DNA of 64,000 bases. Origin: Alkalihalobacillus sp. YIM B00296. GTDB taxonomy: Bacteria; Bacillota; Bacilli; Bacillales; Fictibacillaceae. Shown in pieces: positions 17,508-26,071 of this stretch. Below the pieces are notes generated by a model. That model saw only the letters and a list, made by a program, of their open reading frames with translations. It did not search any database and was not told the origin of the DNA. A program made the translations under genes and the position numbers. Location of the stretch: contig NZ_JAIBLJ010000019.1 of the NCBI RefSeq assembly GCF_020179385.1, positions 1 to 64,000 on the forward strand. Direction: 5' to 3'. Every line of letters starts with the position of its first letter. Positions within the stretch are counted from its first letter, which is position 1.

Positions 17508-17597
17508 GTTTATGGAGAAATTGGAGCAGGATTTATCCATGTCCATCATATAACTCCTGTTTCTTTCATTGGACCTGAGCAGCAAAACAATACTTAA
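17508..17597 (+). pseudogene. HNH endonuclease, C-terminal-side fragment
   Basis: Thirty codons read VYGEIGAGFIHVHHITPVS and then diverge to a stop. This is the characteristic entry into the HNH nuclease fold of McrA-like restriction endonucleases, with the VHH pair. No start and no downstream CPNCH zinc half exist, so it is a relic. It begins 11 bases after the alcohol dehydrogenase stop, which marks a recombination boundary. Confidence 0.6.
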
Positions 17598-17613
17598 ATA
17601 AAAAAATTATAAT

Positions 17614-17733
17614 TATGGATTGCATCAAGAAAAAATAAATTCTACTAATATTTTTGTTGCACCTTCTACTTCGGGGGCAGCAAGTGGTTATTGGGATGAA
17701 CGTTATTGGTTTGAGTTAGCAGATCTAGTTCAA
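17614..17733 (+). pseudogene. G/U mismatch-specific DNA glycosylase (MUG) fragment
   Basis: An open stretch of about 40 codons reads YGLHQEKINSTNIFVAPST, then SGAASGYWDERYWFELADLV. This is the end of a mismatch-specific uracil-DNA glycosylase (VxPSTSGAA...YW..L motif). The rest of the gene is missing, and the frame runs on through unrelated sequence to about 17817. Confidence 0.65.
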
Positions 17734-17942
17734 ATTCATAAAATTACCAAGACTTCTTTGTTAATTTCAACTGTCCCTACATTACCGTATATTATAGATT
17801 TATCCTTCCTTTGTTAACCTCATTATAATTATTTGCTCATCACTCAGTAAAGGATCTGCATGGTCATACAGCCATAACCAAAACCAAGTAGGCAAAGCCA
17901 GCGTAACAACAGAATCCTTCTACACTCGTTTTCGCAAAAATT

Positions 17943-17966
17943 CCTTTCTTTTCAAACAAAGAAAGG
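17943..17966 (+). promoter_or_regulatory. Conserved hairpin covering the radC Shine-Dalgarno
   Basis: Perfect 9-bp arms CCTTTCTTT and AAAGAAAGG around loop TCAAAC. The downstream arm contains the Shine-Dalgarno (aaaggag) of the radC-like gene, 11-12 bases before its ATG. The same hairpin with the same preceding 20-odd bases recurs at 30911-30934. It could limit translation or act as an attenuator. Confidence 0.6.
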
Positions 17967-17978
17967 AGCTGTTTCAAG

Positions 17979-18422
17979 ATGGAAACAATTTGTGAAATTC
18001 AACGGATCAGACAGGTGATTTCAGAGGTAGAAGGAGGGCAAACACACATTATACGTTCTCCAGAAGATGGTGCAAGAGTGGCTGCTGGGTTTATCGGTGA
18101 GGATGATCGCGAAGTGTTTTTTGTCATGTGTCTTAATACGAAAAATAAAGTTGTTGCGGTTCATCGTTGCCATTTAGGTTCAATCAATGCAAGTATTGTT
18201 CATCCAAGAGAAGTATTCAAAAGCGCAATTCTGAATAACAGTGCAGCCATCATCCTTTGTCACCAGCATCCTTTACAGGACACAGCCCCGTCTAGAGAGG
18301 ATATCGAAGTGACAAAGCGTCTTGTTGAATCTGGCCGTTTAATGGGGATTGAAGTTTTGGATCATCTGATTGTTAATGCGAATGCTGCATATACCAGTTT
18401 AAAAGAAAAAGGATATGTATAA
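17979..18422 (+). CDS. Short RadC-like JAB/MPN-domain protein
   Basis: A 147-residue protein formed of only the JAB domain of RadC, without the N-terminal helix-hairpin-helix part of full-length RadC. The JAMM zinc-site pattern is complete: Glu45 in REVFF, His95-x-His97 in CHQHP, Ser105 and Asp108 in PSREDI. Short RadC proteins are typical of prophages, plasmids and integrative elements, but their function is unsettled. A conserved hairpin leader precedes it and a strong terminator follows. Four decayed or partial copies of the same unit occur at 25130, 25833, 30946 and 60098; this is the only intact one. It separates the Fe-ADH operon from the GntR module. Confidence 0.88.
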   Translation: METICEIQRIRQVISEVEGGQTHIIRSPEDGARVAAGFIGEDDREVFFVMCLNTKNKVVAVHRCHLGSINASIVHPREVFKSAILNNSAAIILCHQHPLQDTAPSREDIEVTKRLVESGRLMGIEVLDHLIVNANAAYTSLKEKGYV

Positions 18423-18428
18423 TAACTT

Positions 18429-18456
18429 GGAAGGAGCTAGTCTCCTTCCTTTAGAT
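18429..18456 (+). terminator. Terminator of the radC cassette
   Basis: Perfect 8-bp arms GGAAGGAG and CTCCTTCC with loop CTAGT, then TTTAGATCTTTTT. The same arms recur after the relics at 25219-25239 (loop CTTGC) and 60546-60566 (loop CTAGT). Confidence 0.9.
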
Positions 18457-18593
18457 CTTTTTAAGAAGAATAAAACAAAAGAATCTTGATAAGAAAACAC
18501 TTAAAAAATATTATTTTTTTAAAGGAATTTTTATACCAATAAAGAAGTAAAGATTATAACATTATATCTTTTGTTTTATAGAAGGAGCACACT

Positions 18594-19316
18594 ATGAAAA
18601 TAAATAAAAGTTTATCCTTACCCTTATATGAACAAGTAAAACAGTATCTTGAAGAAAAAATTTTATCAAAAGAATGGGATGAGGGATTTCAATTACCTAC
18701 TGAAAAAGAATTAGCGAAACAGTTTAGTGTAAGTAACATTACGATAAAAAGAGCAATCCACGAACTGGTAAGCAAAGGGTTACTATATCGACAAAGCGGA
18801 AAAGGGACATTTGTTACCAAAAGAAATGAGCAAAACATATCAAAATTGGTAACGTTACGGAATGAATCCTGGGAAGATTATCAACACCCTCATCGGACTT
18901 TAAGCTTTAATAAAGAGGAAGCAGGTAAGAGTCTCGGCAATTTATTAAGGATCGATCCTGAAGATGACGTTTATAAAATCAACAGGATAAAGTTGCAGGA
19001 TGATAAACCTGTTGCAATAGAATTCTCGTTTATCCCAGCCTCATTATTTCCGGATTTCCAAGTGAGCACTATTGAAAATGACCTGCTGTATAATATGTTC
19101 CAAGAAAAATACGATATGAAATTGGAAAAAGCCAAGGTATACTTCAATACCATTTTAGCGGATGAATACGAAGCAAATTTATTAAAGGTCCCAATAGGTG
19201 AGCAACTAATCGTTTTTGAACGTTTCACGCTTACAGTTGATCAAAGGATAATTGAATATTCAAAGTTCATTTTGAAACAAGAACAATCACGATACTTCTT
19301 AGAAGTTCAGCTTTAA
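18594..19316 (+). CDS. GntR/HutC-family transcriptional regulator
   Basis: A 240-residue regulator. The N-terminal winged helix has PLYEQVKQYLEEKIL and LPTEKELAKQFSVSNITIKRA, then SGKGTFV. The C-terminal UTRA effector domain has KINRIKLQDDKPVAIEFSFIP and ends QSRYFLEVQL. It stands immediately upstream of the second four-subunit dehydrogenase operon, all on the + strand, with only 36 bases to the next gene, so it is probably co-transcribed with and controls that module. The ligand is likely the imported amine or amino acid. The Shine-Dalgarno is agaaggag. Confidence 0.9.
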   Translation: MKINKSLSLPLYEQVKQYLEEKILSKEWDEGFQLPTEKELAKQFSVSNITIKRAIHELVSKGLLYRQSGKGTFVTKRNEQNISKLVTLRNESWEDYQHPHRTLSFNKEEAGKSLGNLLRIDPEDDVYKINRIKLQDDKPVAIEFSFIPASLFPDFQVSTIENDLLYNMFQEKYDMKLEKAKVYFNTILADEYEANLLKVPIGEQLIVFERFTLTVDQRIIEYSKFILKQEQSRYFLEVQL

Positions 19317-19352
19317 TTATAAAGTTATAATATTATATTTTAGGAGGTTTCT

Positions 19353-19676
19353 ATGTATATTGACCATCATCCGATATTAGAAAACCATGGTAATGATCAA
19401 ATTTCGTTTTTCTATGATGGAACGCCTCTAAAAGCTAGACAAGGACAGACTATAGCTGCTGCATTAATGATGAATAACATCAGGAAATTCGGCATCAGCA
19501 GGAAACTACGACAATCAAGAGGGCTTTTTTGCGCAAATGGAAGATGTTGCAGTTGTTTTGTTACAGTAAACGGATTAGAACATGTCCTTAGCTGTACGAC
19601 CCTTATAGAAGAGGGGATGGAAATAAAGCCGAATACTGGTGACCCCGATGTTAGGGGAGGAATCCATGAAAACTGA
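19353..19676 (+). CDS. [2Fe-2S] ferredoxin-like subunit, second dehydrogenase complex
   Basis: A 107-residue HcnA-like protein with ligand pattern C60-x4-C65-x2-C68-x12-C81 (FCANGRCCSC then LSC). Cys66 next to Cys65 is an extra cysteine not seen in the first copy. Start ATG after taggagg. The gene overlaps the alpha-subunit start by 11 bases, as in the operon at 8122-8463. Sequence identity between the two copies is modest, so this is not a recent duplication. Confidence 0.87.
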   Translation: MYIDHHPILENHGNDQISFFYDGTPLKARQGQTIAAALMMNNIRKFGISRKLRQSRGLFCANGRCCSCFVTVNGLEHVLSCTTLIEEGMEIKPNTGDPDVRGGIHEN

Positions 19677-20772
19677 CGTATTAATTATAGGTGGGGGTCC
19701 CGCTGGTTTAAATGCTGCCATCGAAACTGCCTCAAGAGGTATTAAAACAATAATTATCGAGGAATCTTATGCCCTGGGAGGACAGTTGAAACAGCAGACT
19801 CAATTTTTCAATAACCTGCCAAAACAATTTGATAGACAAAGAGGGATACACTTGATGAGGACTCTGATTGATCGACTTAGTCCTCTGCCAGTAACCTGTT
19901 TGTTGAAGCATAAGATGATCGGGGTTTATAAGGATGGACGGATAGGGATAGCGAATGATACTGAAACCTTTCCGATTGATGCAAAAAAGGTAATCGTTAC
20001 TACAGGAGCCGCCGAGGAGACGGATCTCTTCCCTGGTTGGACCCTACCGGGAGTAATGACTGTAGGAGCTGCCCAAATATTAATAAACCGAGAGCGTGTA
20101 TTGCCAGGGAAGAATGCGTTGATCGTAGGGTTGAATTCTTTTTCGGCAGAAGTTACAAAACAGCTAAAGGCATGTGGAATCAATATTTTAGGAGTCATTG
20201 ATAAAAACGTTTCCGTAAATGATAAAAAGTTGGTGGATGGCCTTGAGGATAAAAAAATTCGTGTGATGGTAAATACCGTTATTGAGAGAGCAACGGGGGC
20301 TGGAGAAGTAGAGAAAGTTACCATAAACAATGATGGAAAAAAGGAAGATCTTGATATTGATTTAATCTGTATCGGAAAAGGCTTGTCCCCGATCTTGGAG
20401 CCTTTGGAAATACTAGATTGCGAATTTGGTTTTCAAGCAAAACTAGGAGGTCTTGTACCGAAATATTACAGTACATTGGGGACGAGTAATCCTTCTGTAT
20501 ATGTAGCTGGGAATGCTGCAGGTATAACTTGTTTAGGTGGAATCTTAGTGACTGCAGAGATTGCAGCATTGAATGCACTGAAAGCTCTTGGGGTCCTGAA
20601 TGATAATGAAGCGAAAATAAGTAGTTCATTTTTATGGGACGAACTCAGGAGTATGGAAAGTGAAGAATCCATTGAAACATTTATTGCCCGAGTTGCCCAC
20701 ATAAAAGAGTTCCATGAAGAATGTGAATTACCGTTACCAGCTTCATTTCATGCAATCTTGGAGGGGTGCTAA
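19666..20772 (+). CDS. FAD/NAD(P)-binding oxidoreductase, HcnB-like alpha subunit, second complex
   Basis: A 368-residue flavoprotein. The ATG at 19666 with ggggagg is preferred to an in-frame GTG at 19639; it puts GGGPAGLNAAIE at the N-terminus. It has LGGQLKQQTQFF, then TGAAEETDLFPGWTLPGVMTVGAAQ, which matches the first alpha subunit, and VYVAGNAAGITCLGG near the end. The BFD domain is again separate (next gene). It is expected to form a complex with the [2Fe-2S], BFD and DAO-type proteins of this operon. Confidence 0.87.
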   Translation: MKTDVLIIGGGPAGLNAAIETASRGIKTIIIEESYALGGQLKQQTQFFNNLPKQFDRQRGIHLMRTLIDRLSPLPVTCLLKHKMIGVYKDGRIGIANDTETFPIDAKKVIVTTGAAEETDLFPGWTLPGVMTVGAAQILINRERVLPGKNALIVGLNSFSAEVTKQLKACGINILGVIDKNVSVNDKKLVDGLEDKKIRVMVNTVIERATGAGEVEKVTINNDGKKEDLDIDLICIGKGLSPILEPLEILDCEFGFQAKLGGLVPKYYSTLGTSNPSVYVAGNAAGITCLGGILVTAEIAALNALKALGVLNDNEAKISSSFLWDELRSMESEESIETFIARVAHIKEFHEECELPLPASFHAILEGC

Positions 20773-21096
20773 ATGGACAAGTCTACTATTGTATGTCGCT
20801 GTGAAGAAATAAATGTTGATGAAATAGAGGGTGCTATTCGAATGGGCGCTTCTACTTTTGACGATATTAAAAGACTGACCAGGTGTGGGATGGGGCCATG
20901 TCAGTCGAAAATATGCATGAACCTTGTGAGGGAATTGATCGCAAATAATCTAGGTGTTTCAATAAGTGAAATCCCTCCTCCACGCATGCGTATGCCATTA
21001 AAAATCACCAGGTTAGGTATATTGGCTGGGAAAACATCCTCATCCAATGTGGTGAGTGTTTTTGATGAAGCGTCTTTAGAGGCGGGTGAACGATAA
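20773..21096 (+). CDS. BFD-like [2Fe-2S]-binding protein, second complex
   Basis: A 107-residue protein with CRCEEI near the N-terminus and RCGMGPCQSKIC about 35 residues later, giving the BFD CxC...CxxxxC pattern. The ATG directly abuts the previous stop codon. Here the gene lies between the alpha and beta subunits, whereas in the first operon it is the leading gene. The order differs although the set is the same. The C-terminal extension ending SSNVVSVFDEASLEAGER is not part of the iron-sulfur domain. Confidence 0.85.
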   Translation: MDKSTIVCRCEEINVDEIEGAIRMGASTFDDIKRLTRCGMGPCQSKICMNLVRELIANNLGVSISEIPPPRMRMPLKITRLGILAGKTSSSNVVSVFDEASLEAGER

Positions 21097-21097
21097 A

Positions 21098-22186
21098 ATG
21101 ACTGATCAATATGATATTGTCATCATTGGCTGTGGTGTGATAGGAAGCAGCATTGCCTATCATCTATCTGAATATAAGCAAAAGAGGATTTTAGTGATAG
21201 ACAAAGGCTTTCCTTTATCCGGGACATCAGGTTCCACTCAAGCATGGGTATGGGTACATAATAAGGTGCCGAAATGGTATGGAGAATTAAGCATGTACAG
21301 CGCAGAGCTTTATCCTTTTCTAGAAAGGAAAATAGGGGATGTTGAATACAAAAGGACAGGTGGGATTGCGCCGTTCTTTGCTCAAACAGATCGGGATAAA
21401 GCTTTAAGGCTTGTTGAAGAACAAGCAGAGGTAGGCATTAAAGTGGAGGTATTAACTAGGGACCAAGTGCTCGAAAAGGAGCCGGCCCTTTCACCCAAAA
21501 TTGCAGGTGCAACTTATAGTGATATGGATGGAAATGTAAATCCATTCAGGCTAGTGGAGCTTTACATTAAGGCAGCTAAGAGAAATGAGGTTGAATTTTC
21601 CTTTTATAATCCAGTTATCGAAATGGTAATGGAAAAAGACCACTATAAAATTTATACAAAAAATAAGAAAGATGCCATTACTACAGAACGGGTGATATTA
21701 GCAGGGGGGCCATGGTCTAAGGAAATCGGCGAACTTCTAGGTTTAGATATACCTATTAAACAGGTACGCGGACAAGTAATCATTACAGAACCATTGGCTC
21801 CTTTTCTAAAACATACGATCGGGGGCATGAGGCAGGCAGAAAATGGCGAAGTATTGATTGGTTTCTCCAAGGAAGAAGTAGGTTATGATCGGAGAACAAC
21901 AATGGATGTGATACAAGAAACCGCTCAAATGGCGATCAATTACATTCCATCTTTAGCTAAAGCCAATATAGTCAGAAGCTTCTCTGGGGTAAGGGTTATT
22001 CCGGAAGACGGTTTCCCGATATTAGGAAAGATACCTGATAAAAAAAATGCTTATATTGCTGCGATGCATAGTGGTGTAACCTTATCTCCGTTGGTCGGCA
22101 CATTGATGGCGGAATTAGTAATGGAAGGTGAAACCTCGATCTGCCTGGAGCGATATAGCCTCAAACGTTTTATGAACTATGCCTGA
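21098..22186 (+). CDS. FAD-dependent amino-acid dehydrogenase, DAO family, second complex
   Basis: A 362-residue DAO-fold protein with IIGCGVIGSSIAYHLSEY at the N-terminus, SGTSGSTQAWVW, KQVRGQVIITEPL, and GVRVIPEDGFPILGKIPD then AAMHSGVTLSPLVG near the end. The ATG at 21098 lies 1 base beyond the BFD stop; a GTG at 21086 in frame is possible but has no spaced Shine-Dalgarno. It is the probable catalytic subunit. The TQAW motif differs from the SKCDGNI segment of the first beta subunit at the same place, which suggests different substrates. Confidence 0.88.
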   Translation: MTDQYDIVIIGCGVIGSSIAYHLSEYKQKRILVIDKGFPLSGTSGSTQAWVWVHNKVPKWYGELSMYSAELYPFLERKIGDVEYKRTGGIAPFFAQTDRDKALRLVEEQAEVGIKVEVLTRDQVLEKEPALSPKIAGATYSDMDGNVNPFRLVELYIKAAKRNEVEFSFYNPVIEMVMEKDHYKIYTKNKKDAITTERVILAGGPWSKEIGELLGLDIPIKQVRGQVIITEPLAPFLKHTIGGMRQAENGEVLIGFSKEEVGYDRRTTMDVIQETAQMAINYIPSLAKANIVRSFSGVRVIPEDGFPILGKIPDKKNAYIAAMHSGVTLSPLVGTLMAELVMEGETSICLERYSLKRFMNYA

Positions 22187-22380
22187 GGATAGGATCCCGT
22201 ATTACGTCAACTGTTACCTTGGTTAATCACACTGATATAAAACAGAATATTTAGACTACGTAGAAGGGAGGCTTCAGGATGTAGAAAAGAACCTCTTTGT
22301 TTTTAACCTGGTGGTGAAACCTACTTAAGCGCAGCCAGAAGTTCACATCATAGTACATTAAAAATGTTTGGAGGAAAATG

Positions 22381-23811
22381 ATGAACTCTACATTGGTACT
22401 TGTGTTAAGTTCTGTTACTGTATTGTCTGCTGCTGCTATTTTTTCTCTTTGGATAGGAAGTAAGAATAAAAGTAGTGAGAATTGGATTGTTGGTGGGAGA
22501 TCATTACCCGTATACGTAGTTGCAGGAAGTCAATTTGCAACTGGTATGGGTGGTGGGGTGCTAGTGGCTCATATTGGGATTGGTTATAGTGCTGGTTGGT
22601 CCGCTATAACTTATAATTTTCTTTACTCCATAGGGATCATCATCTTGGTATTACTGGCGAATTGGCTTAAAAAACAAAACTTCTCTACGATGCCGGAAAT
22701 ATTCAAGAAGTTATACGGAGAAAATAAAGTAATGATGAGTATGGTTACATTTATGGCCATAGTTGTACCTTTTGGATGGTTATGTACTCAGCTTGTGGCT
22801 TTCGGTAATTTATTCTCGAATATATCAGGTCTATCTTTTCCTTTATTAGTCTTTATTTTTGCTGTGATTAGTCTATTATTCGTTTTGCCAGGGGGGTTAA
22901 CTTCCGTTGCGTGGACAGACTTTATATTTGGATGTGTCATGCTTATCATGTCATTGGTAAGTGGATTGTATATTTTAAATTTAGCTGGTGGTTGGAATGA
23001 AATAGCTGGCAGAGTACCTGAAACGATGATTGGCCTTCCAGAAGGTTTAGGAGCCGTAGGAATGGCGACAATCATTTTCTGGATATTAGCTATTTTTCCA
23101 GGAGCATTAACCAATCAAATGTCCTACCAACGTATTTACGCTTCCAAAAGCCCCCAGATAGCTAAAAAAGCGTTCGTGATTGCAGCACTGGTTGGTGTGA
23201 TCAGCGGTATTTGGGCTTCATTCATGGGAATTTCTATTTTCTCGATGAACCCTGGCCTTGAAAATCCGGAATTGGCCTCAGGATGGTTCCTTACTCAAAT
23301 CCCAGGTTGGTTCATGGCGATTTATTCCGCTTTCATAATAGCAACGATAATGTCTACTGTTAGTAGTGCTATACAATCTGTGGTGGTAAACATTACAAAG
23401 GATATTTATCACTCTTACATCAATCCAAATGTTAGTGATAGAAATCTATTGAAATTCTCAAGGTATATGGCTGTTGTCGTGATAGGATTAGCCGTCATAT
23501 TAGCTTTATATTACCCGCAAGCTTTAGGATGGCTCGTTTCCACATATGCATATTCAGCATCTGGGTTACTTGTACCCATATTCGCAGGATTCTTGTTACG
23601 GAATAAGGCTTTTTTAACACCAAAGGGGGCTATTGGCAGTATGGTTTTGGGAATTCTCAGTGCTGCTGTTGCTCAAATCATAGGTACGCAAATTCCCTAT
23701 GTAGCATTTGGAATACTCGGTTCATTAGTTGGATTTTTCATAATTAATTACATGTTTAAAAATGTGGATAAAATCCATAAAAACGAACCAGAAAAGGTAG
23801 AGATAGGCTGA
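22381..23811 (+). CDS. Sodium:solute symporter (SSS family), GntR module
   Basis: A polytopic membrane protein of about 476 residues. SSS features include ENWIVGGRSLPVYVVAGSQF, the TGMGGG segment, PGGLTSVAWTDFIFG and the ATIMSTVSSAIQSVVVNITKDIY motif. Two adjacent ATGs occur; the second (22381) is better spaced from ggagg. It lies 195 bases after the dehydrogenase operon, in the same orientation. It probably imports the amino acid or N-methylated amine oxidised by the surrounding flavoenzymes. The leader 22187-22380 shows no clear riboswitch. Confidence 0.9.
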   Translation: MNSTLVLVLSSVTVLSAAAIFSLWIGSKNKSSENWIVGGRSLPVYVVAGSQFATGMGGGVLVAHIGIGYSAGWSAITYNFLYSIGIIILVLLANWLKKQNFSTMPEIFKKLYGENKVMMSMVTFMAIVVPFGWLCTQLVAFGNLFSNISGLSFPLLVFIFAVISLLFVLPGGLTSVAWTDFIFGCVMLIMSLVSGLYILNLAGGWNEIAGRVPETMIGLPEGLGAVGMATIIFWILAIFPGALTNQMSYQRIYASKSPQIAKKAFVIAALVGVISGIWASFMGISIFSMNPGLENPELASGWFLTQIPGWFMAIYSAFIIATIMSTVSSAIQSVVVNITKDIYHSYINPNVSDRNLLKFSRYMAVVVIGLAVILALYYPQALGWLVSTYAYSASGLLVPIFAGFLLRNKAFLTPKGAIGSMVLGILSAAVAQIIGTQIPYVAFGILGSLVGFFIINYMFKNVDKIHKNEPEKVEIG

Positions 23812-23868
23812 AAAAATTCTGAATATTAATTAGATTTTGAATAAAATGTTTATGAGAGAGGTGTAACT

Positions 23869-25005
23869 ATGCATGCCGATGTGGCAGTCATTGGAGTAGG
23901 TACAATGGGAAGTATGGCACTATGGCAACTTGCTAAAAGGGGAATTTCCGCTTTAGGTTTTGAACAGTACGGTATTGGAAATGATCGCTCTGCAGCAGGT
24001 GGAGAGTCAAGGCTTTTCAGAACTGCCTATATGGAAGGACAGGAATATGTCCCCTTACTACAAGAAGCACGTCAAATTTGGGAAGAACTCGAATCTGAAG
24101 CCGGCACAAACCTATTAACATTAAATGGCGGCCTGATGATTGGAGATCCAAAAACAGAAGTGATGAAGAATGTCTTAAAAAGTATTGAAGCATTTAATTT
24201 AGAACATGAAATTCTCCAAGGAAAAGTTGCTAAACAACGTTATCCTCAACATCGATTATTTAGTGAAGACATTATGATTTTGGACAAAAATGCGGGCTTT
24301 TTACGACCGGAATTTGCAGTCATTTCAGCAGCAGACCGGGCAGAAAATCTAGGTGCAAAAATACACCGCTATACAAAAGTTAATGATATCCAATCTGATA
24401 AATTAGGTGTTACGATTACAACAGATAAGGAAGAGTATCGAGTTGGAAAAGTACTTATCACAACGGGACCATGGACAGGAAAGTTTTTGTCTGGATTCAA
24501 AACGGTATATGAAGCACGCCGTCTTGTATTAACTTGGTTTACTGCAAAAGATATCGAGATGTTTAAACCTGATTGCTTCCCGATCTTTGCTCGTATGAGG
24601 AAGGGGTTTAGATTAACAGGAACACCGACACTTGATGGTACGATGGTAAAAGCCTCTAATACTAAGGACCCTGATTACGTTGAAGAACCCGTGAACTTGA
24701 ATAGGGATGTTAATGTCGATGAATTAAGAACAGTAAGTGATGCTGTCAGGGAATTGATTCCTAGCCTAAAACCTGATCCAGTCCGGGCAAGTGTTTATAT
24801 GGATAGCTATTCACCCGACGATCATTCTGTTATAGGTTCTGTACCAGGTATGGAAAACGTTCTGATTGCAAGTGGATTCTCAGGACATGGGTTTAAAATG
24901 TCACCTGTTATCGGAAAAATTACCACAGATTTATTAATAGATGGAAAAACGAGTTACCCTATAAGTCACTTAAGTCCGAATCGTTTTTTTCAAAATGTCA
25001 AATAA
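23869..25005 (+). CDS. Sarcosine-oxidase / N-methyltryptophan-oxidase-like flavoenzyme
   Basis: A 378-residue monomeric-sarcosine-oxidase-type DAO protein. It has GVGTMGSMALWQLAKRG at the N-terminus, GGESRLFRTAYMEGQEYVPLL (the family's GESR..R signature), and ASGFSGHGFKMSPVIGKI at the end. In MSOX/MTOX the covalent-flavin Cys sits a few residues before the TPD motif. Here the corresponding stretch is RASVYMDSYSPDD, without Cys, so FAD is probably non-covalent or the substrate differs. It is last in the GntR module, followed by a hairpin. It would demethylate or deaminate a secondary amino acid, plausibly a product of the same pathway. Confidence 0.87.
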   Translation: MHADVAVIGVGTMGSMALWQLAKRGISALGFEQYGIGNDRSAAGGESRLFRTAYMEGQEYVPLLQEARQIWEELESEAGTNLLTLNGGLMIGDPKTEVMKNVLKSIEAFNLEHEILQGKVAKQRYPQHRLFSEDIMILDKNAGFLRPEFAVISAADRAENLGAKIHRYTKVNDIQSDKLGVTITTDKEEYRVGKVLITTGPWTGKFLSGFKTVYEARRLVLTWFTAKDIEMFKPDCFPIFARMRKGFRLTGTPTLDGTMVKASNTKDPDYVEEPVNLNRDVNVDELRTVSDAVRELIPSLKPDPVRASVYMDSYSPDDHSVIGSVPGMENVLIASGFSGHGFKMSPVIGKITTDLLIDGKTSYPISHLSPNRFFQNVK

Positions 25006-25019
25006 ACTTCACTGCTATT

Positions 25020-25053
25020 TTGTTTGTTAAGTTAATGTGTTATAACTTAACAA
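25020..25053 (+). terminator. Hairpin after the sarcosine-oxidase-like gene
   Basis: Long A/T-rich stem: TTTGTTAAGTTA pairing with TAACTTAACAAA. There is no T tract, so it may be a processing or weak terminator structure closing the module. Confidence 0.5.
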
Positions 25054-25129
25054 ATATTAGTGGGAAGACGTTAACAGTTATCAATTTACGTGTAAAACGT
25101 TCAATTAATAGAAATGAACAGTCTATCTG

Positions 25130-25312
25130 ATGGGGATTGAAGTTTTGGATCATTTGATTGTCAATGCCGAAGCTGGATATACTAACTTAAAAGAAAAAGG
25201 ATATGTATTAACATATGGAAGGAGCTTGCCTCCTTCCTTTTTATGTTTTAAAAAAATTTATAAACCCCTTAATTTGCTGAAAACTAGAGGTAAAAAAACT
25301 TTTCTTTTATAA
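25130..25312 (+). pseudogene. radC-like cassette, 3' relic with terminator
   Basis: The last 27 codons match the intact RadC-like protein from MGIEVLDHLIVNA to LKEKGYV. The sequence 5' of MGIEV is unrelated, so the gene is truncated. The stop codon is mutated (TAA to TTA), letting the frame run on to 25312. The downstream hairpin GGAAGGAG/CTCCTTCC (25219-25239) is retained with a different loop. This relic closes the GntR module on its right side, as the intact copy opens it on the left. Confidence 0.85.
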
Positions 25313-25731
25313 TCATTGATAAAAAAATGTTTTAGATAAAAAGGTAATAAACGATTCACTTGGTAATGAGAGATTTTCTGTATCGTAGACATAATATAGT
25401 TTTCTACGTAATTGAATCCCTTGAATGGATACTTCTCTGAGAATATTCAACTGGATTTCTTTTTGAATGGTAAATTTAGAAATAATTGATACTCCCATAC
25501 CAGAAGCAACAGCAGATTTTATAGACTCAGTGTTTTCAAGCTCCAAGATAATATTCAGATCCTTAAGATCTAACTGATGAGCACGTAAATGTTCTTCAAT
25601 CACTTGTCTAGTACCTGACCCAGGCTCACGCATAATTACAGGTAAGGTTAAAAGTTCATCTGAACCCTTTGGATCTTCAAGTACTAAATGTAACCGTTTA
25701 ACTTCAAAAATTGGTCTAGAGATTCTAATTC
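25313..25731 (-). pseudogene. LysR-family regulator, C-terminal fragment
   Basis: The - strand reads LHLVLEDPKGSDELL, then LPVIMREPGSGTRQVIEEHL and SVASGMGVSIISKFTIQKE (approximate joins). This is the effector-domain end of a CysL/YwfK-like LysR regulator. Coding similarity extends upstream of the first Met to about 25731. The N-terminal helix-turn-helix is absent. At the break a different - strand frame starting at 25800 reads MNSLKSEREQFKRHLKTC with a later TYC, resembling the H..C..C start of an anti-sigma zinc finger. The junction is therefore a patchwork. Confidence 0.7.
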
Positions 25732-25832
25732 AAGCTGACAGTACGTACATGTTTTAAGGTGGCGTTTAAATTGTTCTCTTTCAGATTTTAGTGAGTTCAT
25801 TGATGATATATAAAGACAGGATTTTCAAATTA

Positions 25833-26036
25833 GAAACAATTTATTTAAATTAAACGGATAAGTGTTTCGGTTTGAGGGAAGAGAATCGTACATTATTTGT
25901 TCAGATGATACTTCAAGAGTTGCTGCTAAGTTTATCGGGAGATGGCTGTGAAGCATTTTTGTCATATGTCTTAATTCATCGAGTTTCTTGCTGTCCATTG
26001 TTGTGATGGCGGTTCGATCAATTACCCCCCAGCCAG
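25833..26036 (+). pseudogene. radC-like cassette, heavily decayed 5'/middle relic
   Basis: Base-level similarity to the intact copy starts at 'gaaacaattta' and continues through 'cattattygttc', 'agagttgctgctaagtttatcggga' (broken here into short pieces), 'tttttgtcatatgtcttaat' and 'ggttcgatcaatta'. Several indels and stops destroy the frame. Similarity ends near 26036 before the conserved HPREVF region. It lies between the LysR relic and the intact LysR gene, at the left border of the SSS/OYE module. Confidence 0.7.
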
Positions 26037-26071
26037 TTTATTAATTCAAGGTAATGCAACTGAAAAAGAGG

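Noticed and set aside
25313-25633. Stand-alone 106-residue regulator gene
   Set aside because: It lacks the helix-turn-helix half, and coding similarity continues upstream of the first Met, so it is a LysR fragment.
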